Source: CAZDQL01 sp964507325 (lineage in GTDB: Bacteria > Planctomycetota > UBA1135 > GCA-002686595). Taken from it: 64,000 bases of DNA. The position numbers and the translations under genes were made by a program. The stretch lies in assembly GCA_964507325.1 (NCBI GenBank), contig CAZDQL010000002.1, positions 87,969-151,968 of the forward strand, read 5' to 3'. A model generated the notes under the pieces. That model had not been told where the DNA came from. It did not search any database and saw only the letters and a list, made by a program, of their open reading frames with translations. Numbering within the stretch: position 1 is the first letter of the stretch; each line of letters starts with the position of its first letter. This document shows positions 51,319 to 60,193 of this stretch, in pieces.

Positions 51319-52191
51319 TCACTCGGGCTTGATCTCCTCGCGGATGTCGTCCTCCGATTCCTTCCGGTCCTCGCCCAGCGACGAGATCACGTAGGTCGAA
51401 GACAATCTCGGACGTTCATCGCTGCAGTCGAGACGATAGGGAGTGCCCCAGGGATCCTTCGGCGCCTCTCTCTCGTCGAGTTCCGAGAACAACCCGTCCT
51501 TCGTCAGCTGCTTGCTGTGCGCCATGGTCAGCTCGACTATATCCCGCGGAAGGTTCCTCCTTTGCAGACGCCCCAGGCGCACGCACTCCGCGAGAGCTGC
51601 GATCTCGGCCCGCGCACGAGCGAGCTTCTCCTGCGACGATTCGGGGGGAATCTCGAAGTTTCCTCGTCGGTCCTTCAGGTTCGCCAATCGCCACGAACCC
51701 TCGATGCGGACGAGATCGAATTCGCGCGGCTGGTTCCGGTGATTCGCGAAGCGGACGATCGCGGTCTCCTCCTTCCTCTCCGCGGACACGAAGCGCATCG
51801 CCTTCACCTCACGGGACATCTCGCCGGTCGTTGGGAAGGAGGGGAAGACCTTCAGGACGAGATCATCCCTTGCCATGTCCCCGAAACCGTCGAACTCTTC
51901 GCGCGTGAGCCCGGGCAGCTTCCCCCTCAGGTCAGCGAAGATCTCGCCCTTGCGGTCGTCGGGAACACGAATGTACTGGGACTGCGCCCAGTCGTGAATC
52001 TGCGCCGTGAACTCCTCGCGGACCTCCGGTGAGAAGAGCTCGATCAGGCCGGCGCCGTCCTTCGTGGAACCGGCGGTCTGGAACGACTCGAACCATTGCT
52101 CCGGGGTCTTCGCGGAGGCGGAGACGTCCGAGCAGCCCGGTAAGAGCGTTGCGACGAGAGCGAGGAGCAACAGGGGCAAGAGTGCCTTCAT
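51319..52191 (-). CDS. Lipoprotein with pseudopilin-like C-terminal domain
   Basis: A 290-aa protein. ATG 52191 opens a signal ending in the lipobox TLLPGC. Residues about 28-170 resemble an NTF2-like or DUF4878-type fold (WFESFQTAGSTKDGAGLIEL). The C terminus has DPWGTPYRLDC and YVISSLGEDRKESEDDIREE, which match the calcium-loop end of type II secretion GspG pseudopilins, but the N-terminal pilin helix is missing. The combination suggests a surface lipoprotein that borrowed the GspG C-terminal fold. The function is unknown. Confidence 0.72.
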   Translation of the reverse strand: MKALLPLLLLALVATLLPGCSDVSASAKTPEQWFESFQTAGSTKDGAGLIELFSPEVREEFTAQIHDWAQSQYIRVPDDRKGEIFADLRGKLPGLTREEFDGFGDMARDDLVLKVFPSFPTTGEMSREVKAMRFVSAERKEETAIVRFANHRNQPREFDLVRIEGSWRLANLKDRRGNFEIPPESSQEKLARARAEIAALAECVRLGRLQRRNLPRDIVELTMAHSKQLTKDGLFSELDEREAPKDPWGTPYRLDCSDERPRLSSTYVISSLGEDRKESEDDIREEIKPE

Positions 52192-52300
52192 GTGGGAATC
52201 CTCCAATGGCTGGCAGGCGATTCGGCCGCGATCGCGCGGCACGCCGGAAAGCAGAGCCCGGTCCAGCCGCCCAACAGCGTATCACTCGCTGGGTGGATGG

Positions 52301-52336
52301 TCCGTCCGAGGTGACCAGACCGAGAGCGCGGAGGGT
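52301..52336. repeat. 36-bp dispersed repeat, copy 1
   Basis: This copy matches 58372-58407 at 32 of 36 positions in the same orientation. Both lie in intergenic DNA. On the minus strand both read as a short TLRAL-LVT-DG peptide, which may mean they are remnants of a common gene. Confidence 0.6.
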
Positions 52337-52339
52337 TCG

Positions 52340-52440
52340 AGCTAGAACGCCAAGCAGCGGCCGGTGGTGGCAGCCACTCGACTCGCGCCACGAGGAGGCG
52401 GACGCGAGCACGCCGTGGTAGGTGAGCAGGTGCTCGGCCG
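52340..52440 (-). pseudogene. IS91-family transposase fragment
   Basis: The minus strand encodes EHLLTYHGVLASASSWRE, the YHGV(L/F)AP segment characteristic of Y2-type IS91 transposases. The plus-strand bases 52385-52436 match 62483-62534 at 50 of 52 positions. No catalytic Tyr region or full reading frame remains, so it is a relic. Confidence 0.7.
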
Positions 52441-52486
52441 GGCGGCGGCATCCCCCTCGACCGGCGGTAGGCTCCGCACGGCGTGC

Positions 52487-52521
52487 TCCGGCCTGACGGC
52501 TGGGCGCATACAGCGGCGCCG
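52487..52521. repeat. 35-bp direct repeat, left copy
   Basis: It matches 53992-54026 at 32 of 35 positions in the same orientation. The two copies flank the secreted-protein gene 52671-53975 and lie 1,505 bp apart. Confidence 0.7.
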
Positions 52522-52670
52522 CGCGTCGGAGCGGCGAGGTTCGTCGTGAGGGGCCGTCGGGGGTCTGAGGGGCGTGGGGGCGCCGTGCTTTGACGGTTCG
52601 CCGGGGGGAGCGTATACCTGAGTTCGGCTCTCCCTACGTCTCACCATCCTCTGCCGAGGAGAACTGCTCA

Positions 52671-53975
52671 ATGTTGCGTTCCTCCCTTGCTACTGCCAGC
52701 GCGTTGATCTTGTGCGCCACGGCCGCGGCCCAGCAGACCTTGCAGCCCGTCAGGATCACGTCCCCGCTCAAGGACGCCGGCATCTATCACCTCGAGACCG
52801 GGACATGGACCCGCGCCAATACGCGGGCCAGCTACGCCCCCACGCCGATCTTCAAGGCCGACTACCAGTCCGGCTACTACGGCACCGGTTGGTCCGGCTA
52901 CCTGGGTGTCGACGAGGGCGTGATCCCCGGCACGGGGCGTCCCTCCCCCAACACCGGCCCCCTGGACGAGTACCTGGTGGACGGCTGGCAGTTCGCCTAC
53001 TGCTGCTCCGATACCGCCCTGAACGTCGAGTTCCGGTGGTATGACGCCTACGCGCCCTGCGACGATGTGTCGACCCCGACCAGCTGCCTCAACCAGACCG
53101 GCGCGACCTTCCTGGTCACCGGCCTGCCGGTTGGCGGCTGCTGGATCGTGACGATCGACATCGCCGGCTCGGGCTATGAGGTGTGCTTCCAGGCTGAAGG
53201 CGGCGGTGGCACCTGCTACCCCGGCTACGACGCCGACCTGAACCTCGACTCCTTCGGATGGGGTGCTCGCTACATCCAGCCCGGGACCGCCTTCACGGGC
53301 CCGCTGCTGGCCGGATACGACGACACCTGGGTCACACCGGGTCGTGAGACCTGCTACAACATCACTGCCAGCGAGTGCACGCCGGAGGCCGTCGGCCTTG
53401 GCGCGCAGGACCAATTCGCGATCGACGAGCTGAACGGTTGCTACTGGTTCGGCGGCTACGTCGCCCAGCCGGTGGCCTGCACGGGTTGCATCACTCCTCC
53501 CGGCCAGTTCTGGCTCGTGCTCTACGTCGATAGTCGAGGTGATTGCGGCAGTGGCTGCGACACGGTGTTGTGTGACGACCCGTACTGTGGGGACAACAAC
53601 ACCGGTTCCACCCGTCTGCACGACTGCGTAACGGGTACCGGCCTGATCCTGACCCACAGCGACATGACCGGCATGATCGCGGGCTATGCCATGGTCAGCG
53701 CCACTCAAGGCCAGATCTCCGACCCGCCCGGAGCAACTGGTGATCTCTGCCTTGGCGGCAACATCGGCCGCTACGTCCTGGACCTGTTCATCGGTGCGGC
53801 CGGCCCGCCGTTCGAGACCGACCTCATCAACGGCGTTCATGGCGCCGGCCTCGGCGCGGTCCCGAACCACCCCGGTGTGTTCTACGCAACGGGCCAGACC
53901 TGGAGCTTCCAGGCCTGGTACCGGATCCCCGGGTACAGCACCTTCACGGACGCGACCACCGTCACCCTTGAGTAG
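52671..53975 (+). CDS. Secreted Cys-containing protein of unknown function
   Basis: A 434-aa protein with a Sec signal (residues 1-20, ending TAAAQ) and the ribosome site GAGGAGAA upstream of ATG 52671. The mature part is rich in Gly, Tyr and Cys in beta-type segments, with GLPVGGCWIVTIDI and GDCGSGCDTVLCDDPYCGD; about 20 cysteines suggest disulfides outside the cell. No family is recognised. The gene is bracketed by 35-bp direct repeats and preceded by an IS91 fragment, so it may have moved as a cassette. Confidence 0.75.
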   Translation: MLRSSLATASALILCATAAAQQTLQPVRITSPLKDAGIYHLETGTWTRANTRASYAPTPIFKADYQSGYYGTGWSGYLGVDEGVIPGTGRPSPNTGPLDEYLVDGWQFAYCCSDTALNVEFRWYDAYAPCDDVSTPTSCLNQTGATFLVTGLPVGGCWIVTIDIAGSGYEVCFQAEGGGGTCYPGYDADLNLDSFGWGARYIQPGTAFTGPLLAGYDDTWVTPGRETCYNITASECTPEAVGLGAQDQFAIDELNGCYWFGGYVAQPVACTGCITPPGQFWLVLYVDSRGDCGSGCDTVLCDDPYCGDNNTGSTRLHDCVTGTGLILTHSDMTGMIAGYAMVSATQGQISDPPGATGDLCLGGNIGRYVLDLFIGAAGPPFETDLINGVHGAGLGAVPNHPGVFYATGQTWSFQAWYRIPGYSTFTDATTVTLE

Positions 53976-53976
53976 G

Positions 53977-53996
53977 GTCCGGATGGCTTGATCCGG
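53977..53996 (+). terminator. Short hairpin after the secreted-protein gene
   Basis: CCGGAT at 53980-53985 pairs with ATCCGG at 53991-53996 around a short loop. It lies directly after the stop codon at 53973-53975 and runs into the right 35-bp repeat copy. It is a weak terminator candidate. Confidence 0.4.
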
Positions 53997-54026
53997 CCTG
54001 ACGGCTGGAAGCAGACAGCGGCGCCG
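53992..54026. repeat. 35-bp direct repeat, right copy
   Basis: This is the partner of 52487-52521. The three differences cluster at repeat positions 18, 19 and 23. Confidence 0.7.
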
Positions 54027-54096
54027 AGACACCGGAGAGGGGACCCCCTACCGTGGTGGCGGCCCCTGCCCGGCGAAGCCGAAGGAAGGATGTCCC

Positions 54097-55191
54097 ATGT
54101 GGTTTGCCGTTCTCGCCTCTCTCTTCATCCAAGGTTCCCTCCCCCTCGGATCCGAGCGCTCGCTCCGCGCACGCGATCTCGGCATCGTGATCGGCGACGG
54201 GACTCCGGGCCCGCACAACGCGATCACGGACGTCGAGGGGGTTGCGGTGGGCCACGCGACGGTGGTGGAGGGGGACGACGCGCGAACGGGCGTCACGGTG
54301 ATCGTGCCGCGCCTCGGTGAGAACACGTACCGCCGTCGGGTTCCGGCCGCGGCGTACACCGGCAACGGTTACGGCAAGGCCGCGGGCTTCACCCAGGTGG
54401 AGGAGCTCGGCGAGCTCGAGGCGCCCATCGCGCTCACGAACACCCTGTCGGTGGGGACGGTTCTCGAGGCGATGGTGCGCAAGTGCCTGAGCCTGCCGGG
54501 GAACGAGGAGGTGCGCTCGGTGAACGTCGTCGTGGGGGAGACGAACGACGGCTGGCTGAACGACATCCGCGCCTTCCACGTGCAGCGCGAGCACGTCGAG
54601 GCGGCGTGGGACGCCGCCGCGCGCGGCCCGGTCGCGGAGGGATGCGTGGGCGCAGGGACGGGCACGCGCTGCTTCGGCTTCAAGGGCGGCATCGGCACGT
54701 CGTCACGGCGCGTGGACCAGTGGACGGTCGGCGTGCTCGTGCAGTCGAACTTCGGCGGCGAGCTCCGCATCGACGGGCGGCCCTTCCCGCCCGAGGAGTC
54801 GACCGACGCCGAGGAGGACGGCTCGTGCATGGTCATCGTCGCCACCGACGCCCCCCTCGACGCGCGTAACCTGCGGCGGCTCGCCAAGCGCGCCTTGCTC
54901 GGCCTCGCGCGTTCCGGCTCGGTGATGTCGAACGGCAGCGGCGACTACGTGATCGCCTTCTCGACGTATGGCGGCAACGTCATCGACGCCGGCGTCCGCG
55001 AGCCGCACACGATGACCGTGCTCCCGAACTCGCGCATGACCCCCCTCTTCCGCGCCGTAGTCGATGCCACCGAGGAGTCGGTCCTGAACTCGCTCCTCGC
55101 GGCGCGGACGACCACGGGCTGTGGCGGCCACGTGACGCGCGCGATCGACGTCGAGGCGGTGCGGCGCTTCGTCGCGGGTGGCGGGGACTGA
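54097..55191 (+). CDS. dmpA: P1-family peptidase (DmpA/L-aminopeptidase type)
   Basis: A 364-aa Ntn-type hydrolase. The DmpA family self-cleaves before a catalytic Ser, here in DGSCMVIVATDAPL, whose GSxxxVVATDAPL pattern is diagnostic. GPHNAITDVEGVAVGHATV and GIGTSSRRVDQWTVGVLVQSN are further family blocks. It should release N-terminal L- or D-amino acids or beta-peptides. The hydrophobic N terminus MWFAVLASLFIQGSLPL suggests export. Length is normal. It is transcribed alone. Confidence 0.92.
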   Translation: MWFAVLASLFIQGSLPLGSERSLRARDLGIVIGDGTPGPHNAITDVEGVAVGHATVVEGDDARTGVTVIVPRLGENTYRRRVPAAAYTGNGYGKAAGFTQVEELGELEAPIALTNTLSVGTVLEAMVRKCLSLPGNEEVRSVNVVVGETNDGWLNDIRAFHVQREHVEAAWDAAARGPVAEGCVGAGTGTRCFGFKGGIGTSSRRVDQWTVGVLVQSNFGGELRIDGRPFPPEESTDAEEDGSCMVIVATDAPLDARNLRRLAKRALLGLARSGSVMSNGSGDYVIAFSTYGGNVIDAGVREPHTMTVLPNSRMTPLFRAVVDATEESVLNSLLAARTTTGCGGHVTRAIDVEAVRRFVAGGGD

Positions 55192-55293
55192 CCGCGAGCA
55201 CCCGCGCTAGACCTCGCGCGGCTGGTACGGGATGATGAGCGGCCCTTGCCGCTTCCCGGCGCCTCGAGGCGCCTCCACGACAGGAGATCGCGA

Positions 55294-56952
55294 ATGCACA
55301 GCTCTCGCCGGCTACTCGTCGTCCCTCTCTTCCTGATGCTGTCCCCGCTCGCCTTCGCGCACTCGGGGAAGGTGGTCCTGACCTCGAACGCTCCGGGCAA
55401 GTTCTGCACGGGGATGACCTTCGATGGCGAGCACCTCTGGGTCGCTGACCATCGCGCGGACGTGCTCTACGCGATCGACCCGGCCACCCAGACGATCGCG
55501 CGCACGATCCCCTCGCCGGGCTTCTGGCCCATGGGGCTCGCGTGGGACGGGACGCATCTGTGGAACGTCGACCAGGCGCGGGGGACGATCTTCCGGGTGG
55601 ATCCGGTGTCGGGCGCCGTCCTCGAGGCGATCGACGCGCCGTCGGGCAAACCGGAGGGATTGACCTGGGACGGCACGACGCTCTGGGTCAGCGACGCCAG
55701 GGCGAAGAAGATCATGCGCATCGACCTGTCCGACGGGACGGCGGTGAAGACGGTCACCGCGCCGTCGAAGTCCGCGAACGGGCTCACCTTCGACGGCACG
55801 TACCTGTGGTGCTCGGACCGCATGAGCGACGAGCTCTACATGATCGATCCCGAGAGCGGCGAGCCGCGCCTGATCGTGGACGCGCCCGGCAACTTCGCGC
55901 GCGGGATGGCCTGGGACGGCTCGCACCTCTGGTGCGTGGATTACGAGAGCGACGAGCTCCACCGGATCGTGCGCGACGACGACGAGACGTACGTGCTGAC
56001 CGACACCCGCAAGGCGACGATCACCTTCACCCACGAGGTCAAGGTGTCTGGTCCACCCGATCGGGGGCTGCACGAGCTCGAGACCTACCTCGCGATCCCG
56101 CGCGACATGCCGCAGCAGAAGGTCCTCTCGGTGTTCTTCTCGCCGGCCGTGGAGGGCTCCGCGGGCGCGGCGGTGGGCGACGGGTCGAGCTTCGTCCGGC
56201 CCGAGTCCGTGCGACTCGAGCAGGATCGCTGGGAGCAGCCGGTTCAGGTCTTCACCTACCGCGACGTGTCCAGCGGGATGGGCGTCGAGTCCGTGATGAG
56301 GGTGGAGGCGGAGATCTCCGCCATCCGCTACTTCATCTTCCCCGACCGCTGCGGAACGCTCGAAGACGTGCCCGCCGACATCCGTGAGCGCTGGACGGCG
56401 AACGGCTCGAAGTACCAGATGGACGATCCGTACATCCAGGACCTCGCGCAGGAGATCGTGGGCGACGAGACGAACTGCTACTTCGTGGCGCGCCGCATCT
56501 TCGATCACTGCCGCGAGACCCTCGAGTACAAGCTGGAGGGCGGCTGGAACGTCGCGCCCGTGGTCCTGCAGCGCGGTACCGGCTCGTGCTCCGAGTACAC
56601 CTTCTCCTTCATTGCCCTCTGCCGCGCCGCGGGGCTTCCCGCGCGCTACGTGGGAGCGATCGTGGTGCGGGGCGACGACGCGAGCCTCGACGACGTGTTC
56701 CATCGCTGGCCCGAGGTCTACTTGCCGGGCTACGGCTGGGTGCCGATCGATCCCCAGGCGGGCGACAAGGACACGCCCCGGGACCGCGCGGCGGCCATCG
56801 GGGGCCTCTCGAACCGCTTCCTCATCACCACCCAGGGCGGCGGAGATTCCGAGTTCCTCGGGTGGTACTACAACTACAACCAGGCCTATGGCACGGATCC
56901 GAAGGTCGAGGTCTCCGTCGAGTGCTTTGGAGAGTGGGAGCCGAAGCAGTAG
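55294..56952 (+). CDS. Secreted beta-propeller plus transglutaminase-like protein
   Basis: A 552-aa protein with a Sec signal ending SPLAFA. Residues about 25-235 are a six-repeat propeller with repeats of the type TFDGEHLWVADHRADVLYAI and TWDGTTLWVSDARAKKIM. Residues about 240-370 form a linker beta domain. Residues about 405-500 are a transglutaminase-like core: Cys in GTGSCSEYTFSFIALCRAAG, His in FHRWPEVYLPGYGWV and Asp in PIDPQAGD. This triad suggests peptidase or crosslinking activity outside the cell, targeted by the propeller. ATG 55294 follows CAGGAG. Confidence 0.85.
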   Translation: MHSSRRLLVVPLFLMLSPLAFAHSGKVVLTSNAPGKFCTGMTFDGEHLWVADHRADVLYAIDPATQTIARTIPSPGFWPMGLAWDGTHLWNVDQARGTIFRVDPVSGAVLEAIDAPSGKPEGLTWDGTTLWVSDARAKKIMRIDLSDGTAVKTVTAPSKSANGLTFDGTYLWCSDRMSDELYMIDPESGEPRLIVDAPGNFARGMAWDGSHLWCVDYESDELHRIVRDDDETYVLTDTRKATITFTHEVKVSGPPDRGLHELETYLAIPRDMPQQKVLSVFFSPAVEGSAGAAVGDGSSFVRPESVRLEQDRWEQPVQVFTYRDVSSGMGVESVMRVEAEISAIRYFIFPDRCGTLEDVPADIRERWTANGSKYQMDDPYIQDLAQEIVGDETNCYFVARRIFDHCRETLEYKLEGGWNVAPVVLQRGTGSCSEYTFSFIALCRAAGLPARYVGAIVVRGDDASLDDVFHRWPEVYLPGYGWVPIDPQAGDKDTPRDRAAAIGGLSNRFLITTQGGGDSEFLGWYYNYNQAYGTDPKVEVSVECFGEWEPKQ

Positions 56953-56983
56953 CTCGCAACCTTCTTGAAGGAGGATCGGAGAG

Positions 56984-57042
56984 GTTAGCCCCGGTCCGCC
57001 AACGGCGGATCGAAACCACCCGGTGGGTCGTGTCGAAGGGGA
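56984..57042. repeat. 59-bp two-hairpin element, copy B
   Basis: Pairing GGTCCGCC (56993-57000) with GGCGGATC (57004-57011) forms hairpin 1, and ACCC with GGGT (57018-57028) forms hairpin 2. CCCC (56989-56992) can pair with GGGG (57038-57041) as an outer stem. It matches copy A at 62603-62661 at 48 of 59 positions; the closing pair of hairpin 2 is A-T here and C-G there, a compensatory change. Confidence 0.7.
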
Positions 57043-57071
57043 TCCAGCGACCAGCCACCGGCGCAGGAGAC

Positions 57072-57226
57072 ATTCCGGACAGGCCAGAACGTCGATCACG
57101 AACAGCCCCGTGCCCTCGGGACCGTGGACGTTCACCTTCGCGGTGGACGCGCTCGACGGGGTGTTTCAGGGCACCTACATCGATACGATCGCCATCACGT
57201 CGTACCAGCGTCCGGCGGAGGGCGAC
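57072..57226 (+). pseudogene. Possible remnant of a secreted-protein gene
   Basis: In frame with the next gene but upstream of its start, this stretch encodes a protein-like segment including PSGPWTFTFAVDALDGVF and TYIDTIAITSYQRP. It looks like the end of a beta-type domain and has no start or ribosome site of its own. It directly follows the two-hairpin repeat, which may have disrupted the original gene. Confidence 0.35.
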
Positions 57227-57271
57227 GCCCGCCGCGAGCGAGCGCGCCGATCGAGAAGAAGGAGACGTTCC

Positions 57272-58285
57272 ATGTTCCTTGCGCCCATCCTGTCCGTCCT
57301 CGCGTGCCTTCCCCTCCCCCAGGTCCTGGAGGCCGCGCCGCCCGCCCCGATCCGCGTGGGGATGATCGGCCTCGACACGAGCCACGTCACCGCCTTCGCG
57401 AAGATCATGAACGATCCCGAGGCGGCGGAGGACGTCGCGGGCTGTCCCGTCGTCGCCGCCTATCCGCCGGGGAGCGACCTTCCCGAGTGGATCGAGCGCG
57501 GGAAGAAGTTCACCGCGGAGCTCGAGGGTATGGGGGTCGAGATGGTCGACTCCATCGACGCGCTCCTCGAGAAGGTCGACGTGGTGATGTTGATGACGGT
57601 GGACGGCCGACCGCACCTCGCGCAGGCCCTGCCCGTGCTCCGCGCGAGGAAGCCGATGTACATCGACAAGCCCCTCGCCGGCTCGCTGGTGGACGCGATG
57701 GCGATCCTGGAGCTCGCAGAGCGGCTGGACACGCCGACGTTCACCGCGTCGTCCCTCCGCTACGCGCCCAACGCCCAGGCGGCGCGCCACGGAAGCCTGG
57801 GCGACGTGATCGGCGTGGACGCCCACAGCCCCTGCAAGCTCGAGCCGCACCACCCCGACCTCTTCTGGTACGGCATCCACGGCGTGGAGATGCTCTACAC
57901 CGCCATGGGGCCGGGCTGTCTGGAGGTCGTGCGCGTGCACACCGCGGAGACGGATCTGGTCGTCGGCACCTGGCCGGACGGTCGCATCGGGACCTTCCGG
58001 GGCATCCGCGCGGGCAAGGCGGACTACGGCGGGACAGTCTTCGGCACCAAGGGCGTCGGCCCGCTCGGCCCCTACACCGGCTACCGGCCCCTGGTCGTGG
58101 AGATCGTTCGCTTCTTCCGCACGCATGAACCTCCCATCGACGCTGAGGAGATGCTGGAGATCTTCCTCTTCATGGAGGCCGCCGACGAGTCGAAGCGCCA
58201 GGGCGGGATCCCCGTCTCCCTCGCCGACGTGGCCCGGCCGGCGCGCGAGAAGGCGACAGTTGAGGTCGAAGCGCTCCTACGCTGA
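57272..58285 (+). CDS. Gfo/Idh/MocA oxidoreductase with Sec-type signal
   Basis: A 337-aa protein. ATG 57272, after AAGAAGGAGA, opens a Sec signal (MFLAPILSVLACLPLP). The cofactor loop is VGMIGLDTSHVTAFAKIM, a less common form in which GxGxxG is replaced by GLDTSH. IDKPLAGSLVDAM has Asp in place of Glu in the EKP motif. The divergent motifs suggest a separate subfamily. The open frame extends upstream but only through a remnant. Confidence 0.83.
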   Translation: MFLAPILSVLACLPLPQVLEAAPPAPIRVGMIGLDTSHVTAFAKIMNDPEAAEDVAGCPVVAAYPPGSDLPEWIERGKKFTAELEGMGVEMVDSIDALLEKVDVVMLMTVDGRPHLAQALPVLRARKPMYIDKPLAGSLVDAMAILELAERLDTPTFTASSLRYAPNAQAARHGSLGDVIGVDAHSPCKLEPHHPDLFWYGIHGVEMLYTAMGPGCLEVVRVHTAETDLVVGTWPDGRIGTFRGIRAGKADYGGTVFGTKGVGPLGPYTGYRPLVVEIVRFFRTHEPPIDAEEMLEIFLFMEAADESKRQGGIPVSLADVARPAREKATVEVEALLR

Positions 58286-58371
58286 CGCGGCCCCGATCGT
58301 CTTGCGGCGATCACGAGGACATCAAGGAAACCTAGACCGAGCCTTGACCGGGGAGGGCCTTCTCATGGAAG

Positions 58372-58407
58372 TCCGTCCAAGGTGACGAGATCGAGCGCGC
58401 GGAGGGT
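58372..58407. repeat. 36-bp dispersed repeat, copy 2
   Basis: This copy matches 52301-52336 at 32 of 36 positions in the same orientation. It lies downstream of the leftward membrane-protein gene. Confidence 0.6.
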
Positions 58408-58429
58408 GGCGGGCGTGCCATCGCACGCG

Positions 58430-59833
58430 TCACGGAGCCGCGCTCAACAACACCCCGCGACTGCGACTCGCAAGCACCCAGACTCGCACCCAGTCCAGAC
58501 GTGGCGGGCGCGTGTCGTCGAGCTTCGCGACGCGGATCAACTCGGCGTGCAAGCCGGTAGGCGTCCAATCGGCCAGATCGCTGACCGCGCGCACACCGGC
58601 TTGCTGAAGCAGGCGCCCGTGCCGCGAACCGATGCCCTTGAAGAGGTACAGCTCCACCTCGTCCCGGATGCGCTCGAGCTCTTCCTCGCTCCAACCCAAT
58701 TGCCGCATCAGCTGATCTCGCTGCGAGGCTTCTTCCAGCGCCTGCTGTAACTGCCTGGGCCAGTGGATGTCCTCTTCCGCCAGGTGGCGCGCGTACTCCG
58801 CCACGGAGGGGATGCGGGCGAGCCGCAAACGGATGGAGCCGATGCTCCTTGGCATCAGCGCGATGGTCACCGCAACCCAGAAGATGAGCTGCAACGGCAG
58901 CGTGCGCCAGTAGCGCTTCAACGTGACGCCGGCCGCCGGGTGCGGTAGTGCGGCCAGATCGTCGGAGTGCTCCCAACTCCGGTTGCCACACAAGAGACAC
59001 GACAGGAGCGAGAACGCCGTCACCGCGTCGAACGCCAGCGCGGGGAATCCGAGGAAACCGAGGAGCGGCATCTCGAACAGTTTCAGGTTCTCGAGGCCGC
59101 GAACCGTGTAGAGCCACTTCTGTGGCGCGGCGAAGTTGAGGCTCTCCCACACCAAGCCCGAGATCAAGCCCGCCAGGAAGAGCCGCGCCACCGCGCGTCC
59201 GTCTCCCGCCTCGAAGTCCCGCAAGAGCGAGCGGTTGCCACGGCGGTAGTTCCACGGATCGATGAGGAACGTCAGGCTGCCCCAGACGAGTGGCGCGAGG
59301 TAGAACGGAAACACCACCGCCAAAGTCACCATCAACACGCCAACGACCTGCAACGTGGCCGGCAACCACTTGGGGATGCGCCTGGGCTTCGAGCGCCGCG
59401 TCAGGATTCTCGCCGCGCCCAAGGCATCGAACGCCTCAAAGATGCCGATGAACACCGTCGAGAACGCCGCCATCACGAACAACCCGGCCCACACATATGT
59501 GAAAGGGCCGTCCAGCTCGAACGTGCCGACGTAGTACCAGTTGCCAAAGCGCAGGTTGAGCGCCTCGAACAGGAACCAAAACGTCACCGATGACGTCGCG
59601 AGCAAACCGAGAAGATGCCGCCTCGTCGTCAGCAGCGAGCTCCCCCGCCGCCAGACGCAGAACCCATCCAAGAGCAGGATCCAGGCCCACCACGCATAGG
59701 CGTAGAACGTCTGCGAGATCCACACCACATCGCTGCGCAGCCCCCAGACGGCCACGACCAGCAGTCCCAACCCCGCGAGGAACAAGTGAGCGGCGGTGCG
59801 AGCATTCGGGACGACTTTGGCTCCGGTCCGCAT
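58430..59833 (-). CDS. Multi-pass membrane protein with C-terminal helix-hairpin-helix domain
   Basis: A 467-aa protein. About eight hydrophobic helices run from residue 14 to about 325, among them FLAGLGLLVVAVWG, WAGLFVMAAFSTVFIG and LPATLQVVGVLMVTLAVVF. A cytoplasmic tail follows with the DUF4332-like segment YLFKGIGSRHGRLLQQAGV, a helix-hairpin-helix that usually binds nucleic acid or proteins. The family is not recognised. GC content is a little lower than in the neighbours. It is transcribed alone. Confidence 0.78.
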   Translation of the reverse strand: MRTGAKVVPNARTAAHLFLAGLGLLVVAVWGLRSDVVWISQTFYAYAWWAWILLLDGFCVWRRGSSLLTTRRHLLGLLATSSVTFWFLFEALNLRFGNWYYVGTFELDGPFTYVWAGLFVMAAFSTVFIGIFEAFDALGAARILTRRSKPRRIPKWLPATLQVVGVLMVTLAVVFPFYLAPLVWGSLTFLIDPWNYRRGNRSLLRDFEAGDGRAVARLFLAGLISGLVWESLNFAAPQKWLYTVRGLENLKLFEMPLLGFLGFPALAFDAVTAFSLLSCLLCGNRSWEHSDDLAALPHPAAGVTLKRYWRTLPLQLIFWVAVTIALMPRSIGSIRLRLARIPSVAEYARHLAEEDIHWPRQLQQALEEASQRDQLMRQLGWSEEELERIRDEVELYLFKGIGSRHGRLLQQAGVRAVSDLADWTPTGLHAELIRVAKLDDTRPPRLDWVRVWVLASRSRGVLLSAAP

Positions 59834-60193
59834 GACCGCCCATCATCGGCGCGGCCAACATGGAGCCAAAGAGGAATCCTGCCCGTGCCGTCGATCCCAT
59901 CCGAAGCCGAGCCGTGAGGGCAGACTTCTCCCGAGGAATGGGCTCAGAAGGATGGGCGGGGCAACCGGCGGGTGGGTTGCACGGAACTCATGGCGGCGCT
60001 TCACCTCGTTCTTCCTTTCGTCGAGCGCCTTGTGCTGACAATCCGCGATCGAGTGCCCCGGCTCCTGCGCCGGCGCGGCCTGATGTAGGACACCGGGCAG
60101 CTCTCGGAGCGGGGCACAACGAGCAGAAGGGCCGTCCGCATCTCCTCTAGCGATCAGGAGTGGGTCGTAGACCTCGCCGGTCTCCCGAAGACG
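59834..60193. other. Intergenic spacer
   Basis: These 360 bases separate the membrane-protein gene from the PAS gene remnant. A longer leftward open frame crosses it, but it is antisense to the PAS sequence and has no family features. I see no gene. Confidence 0.5.
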
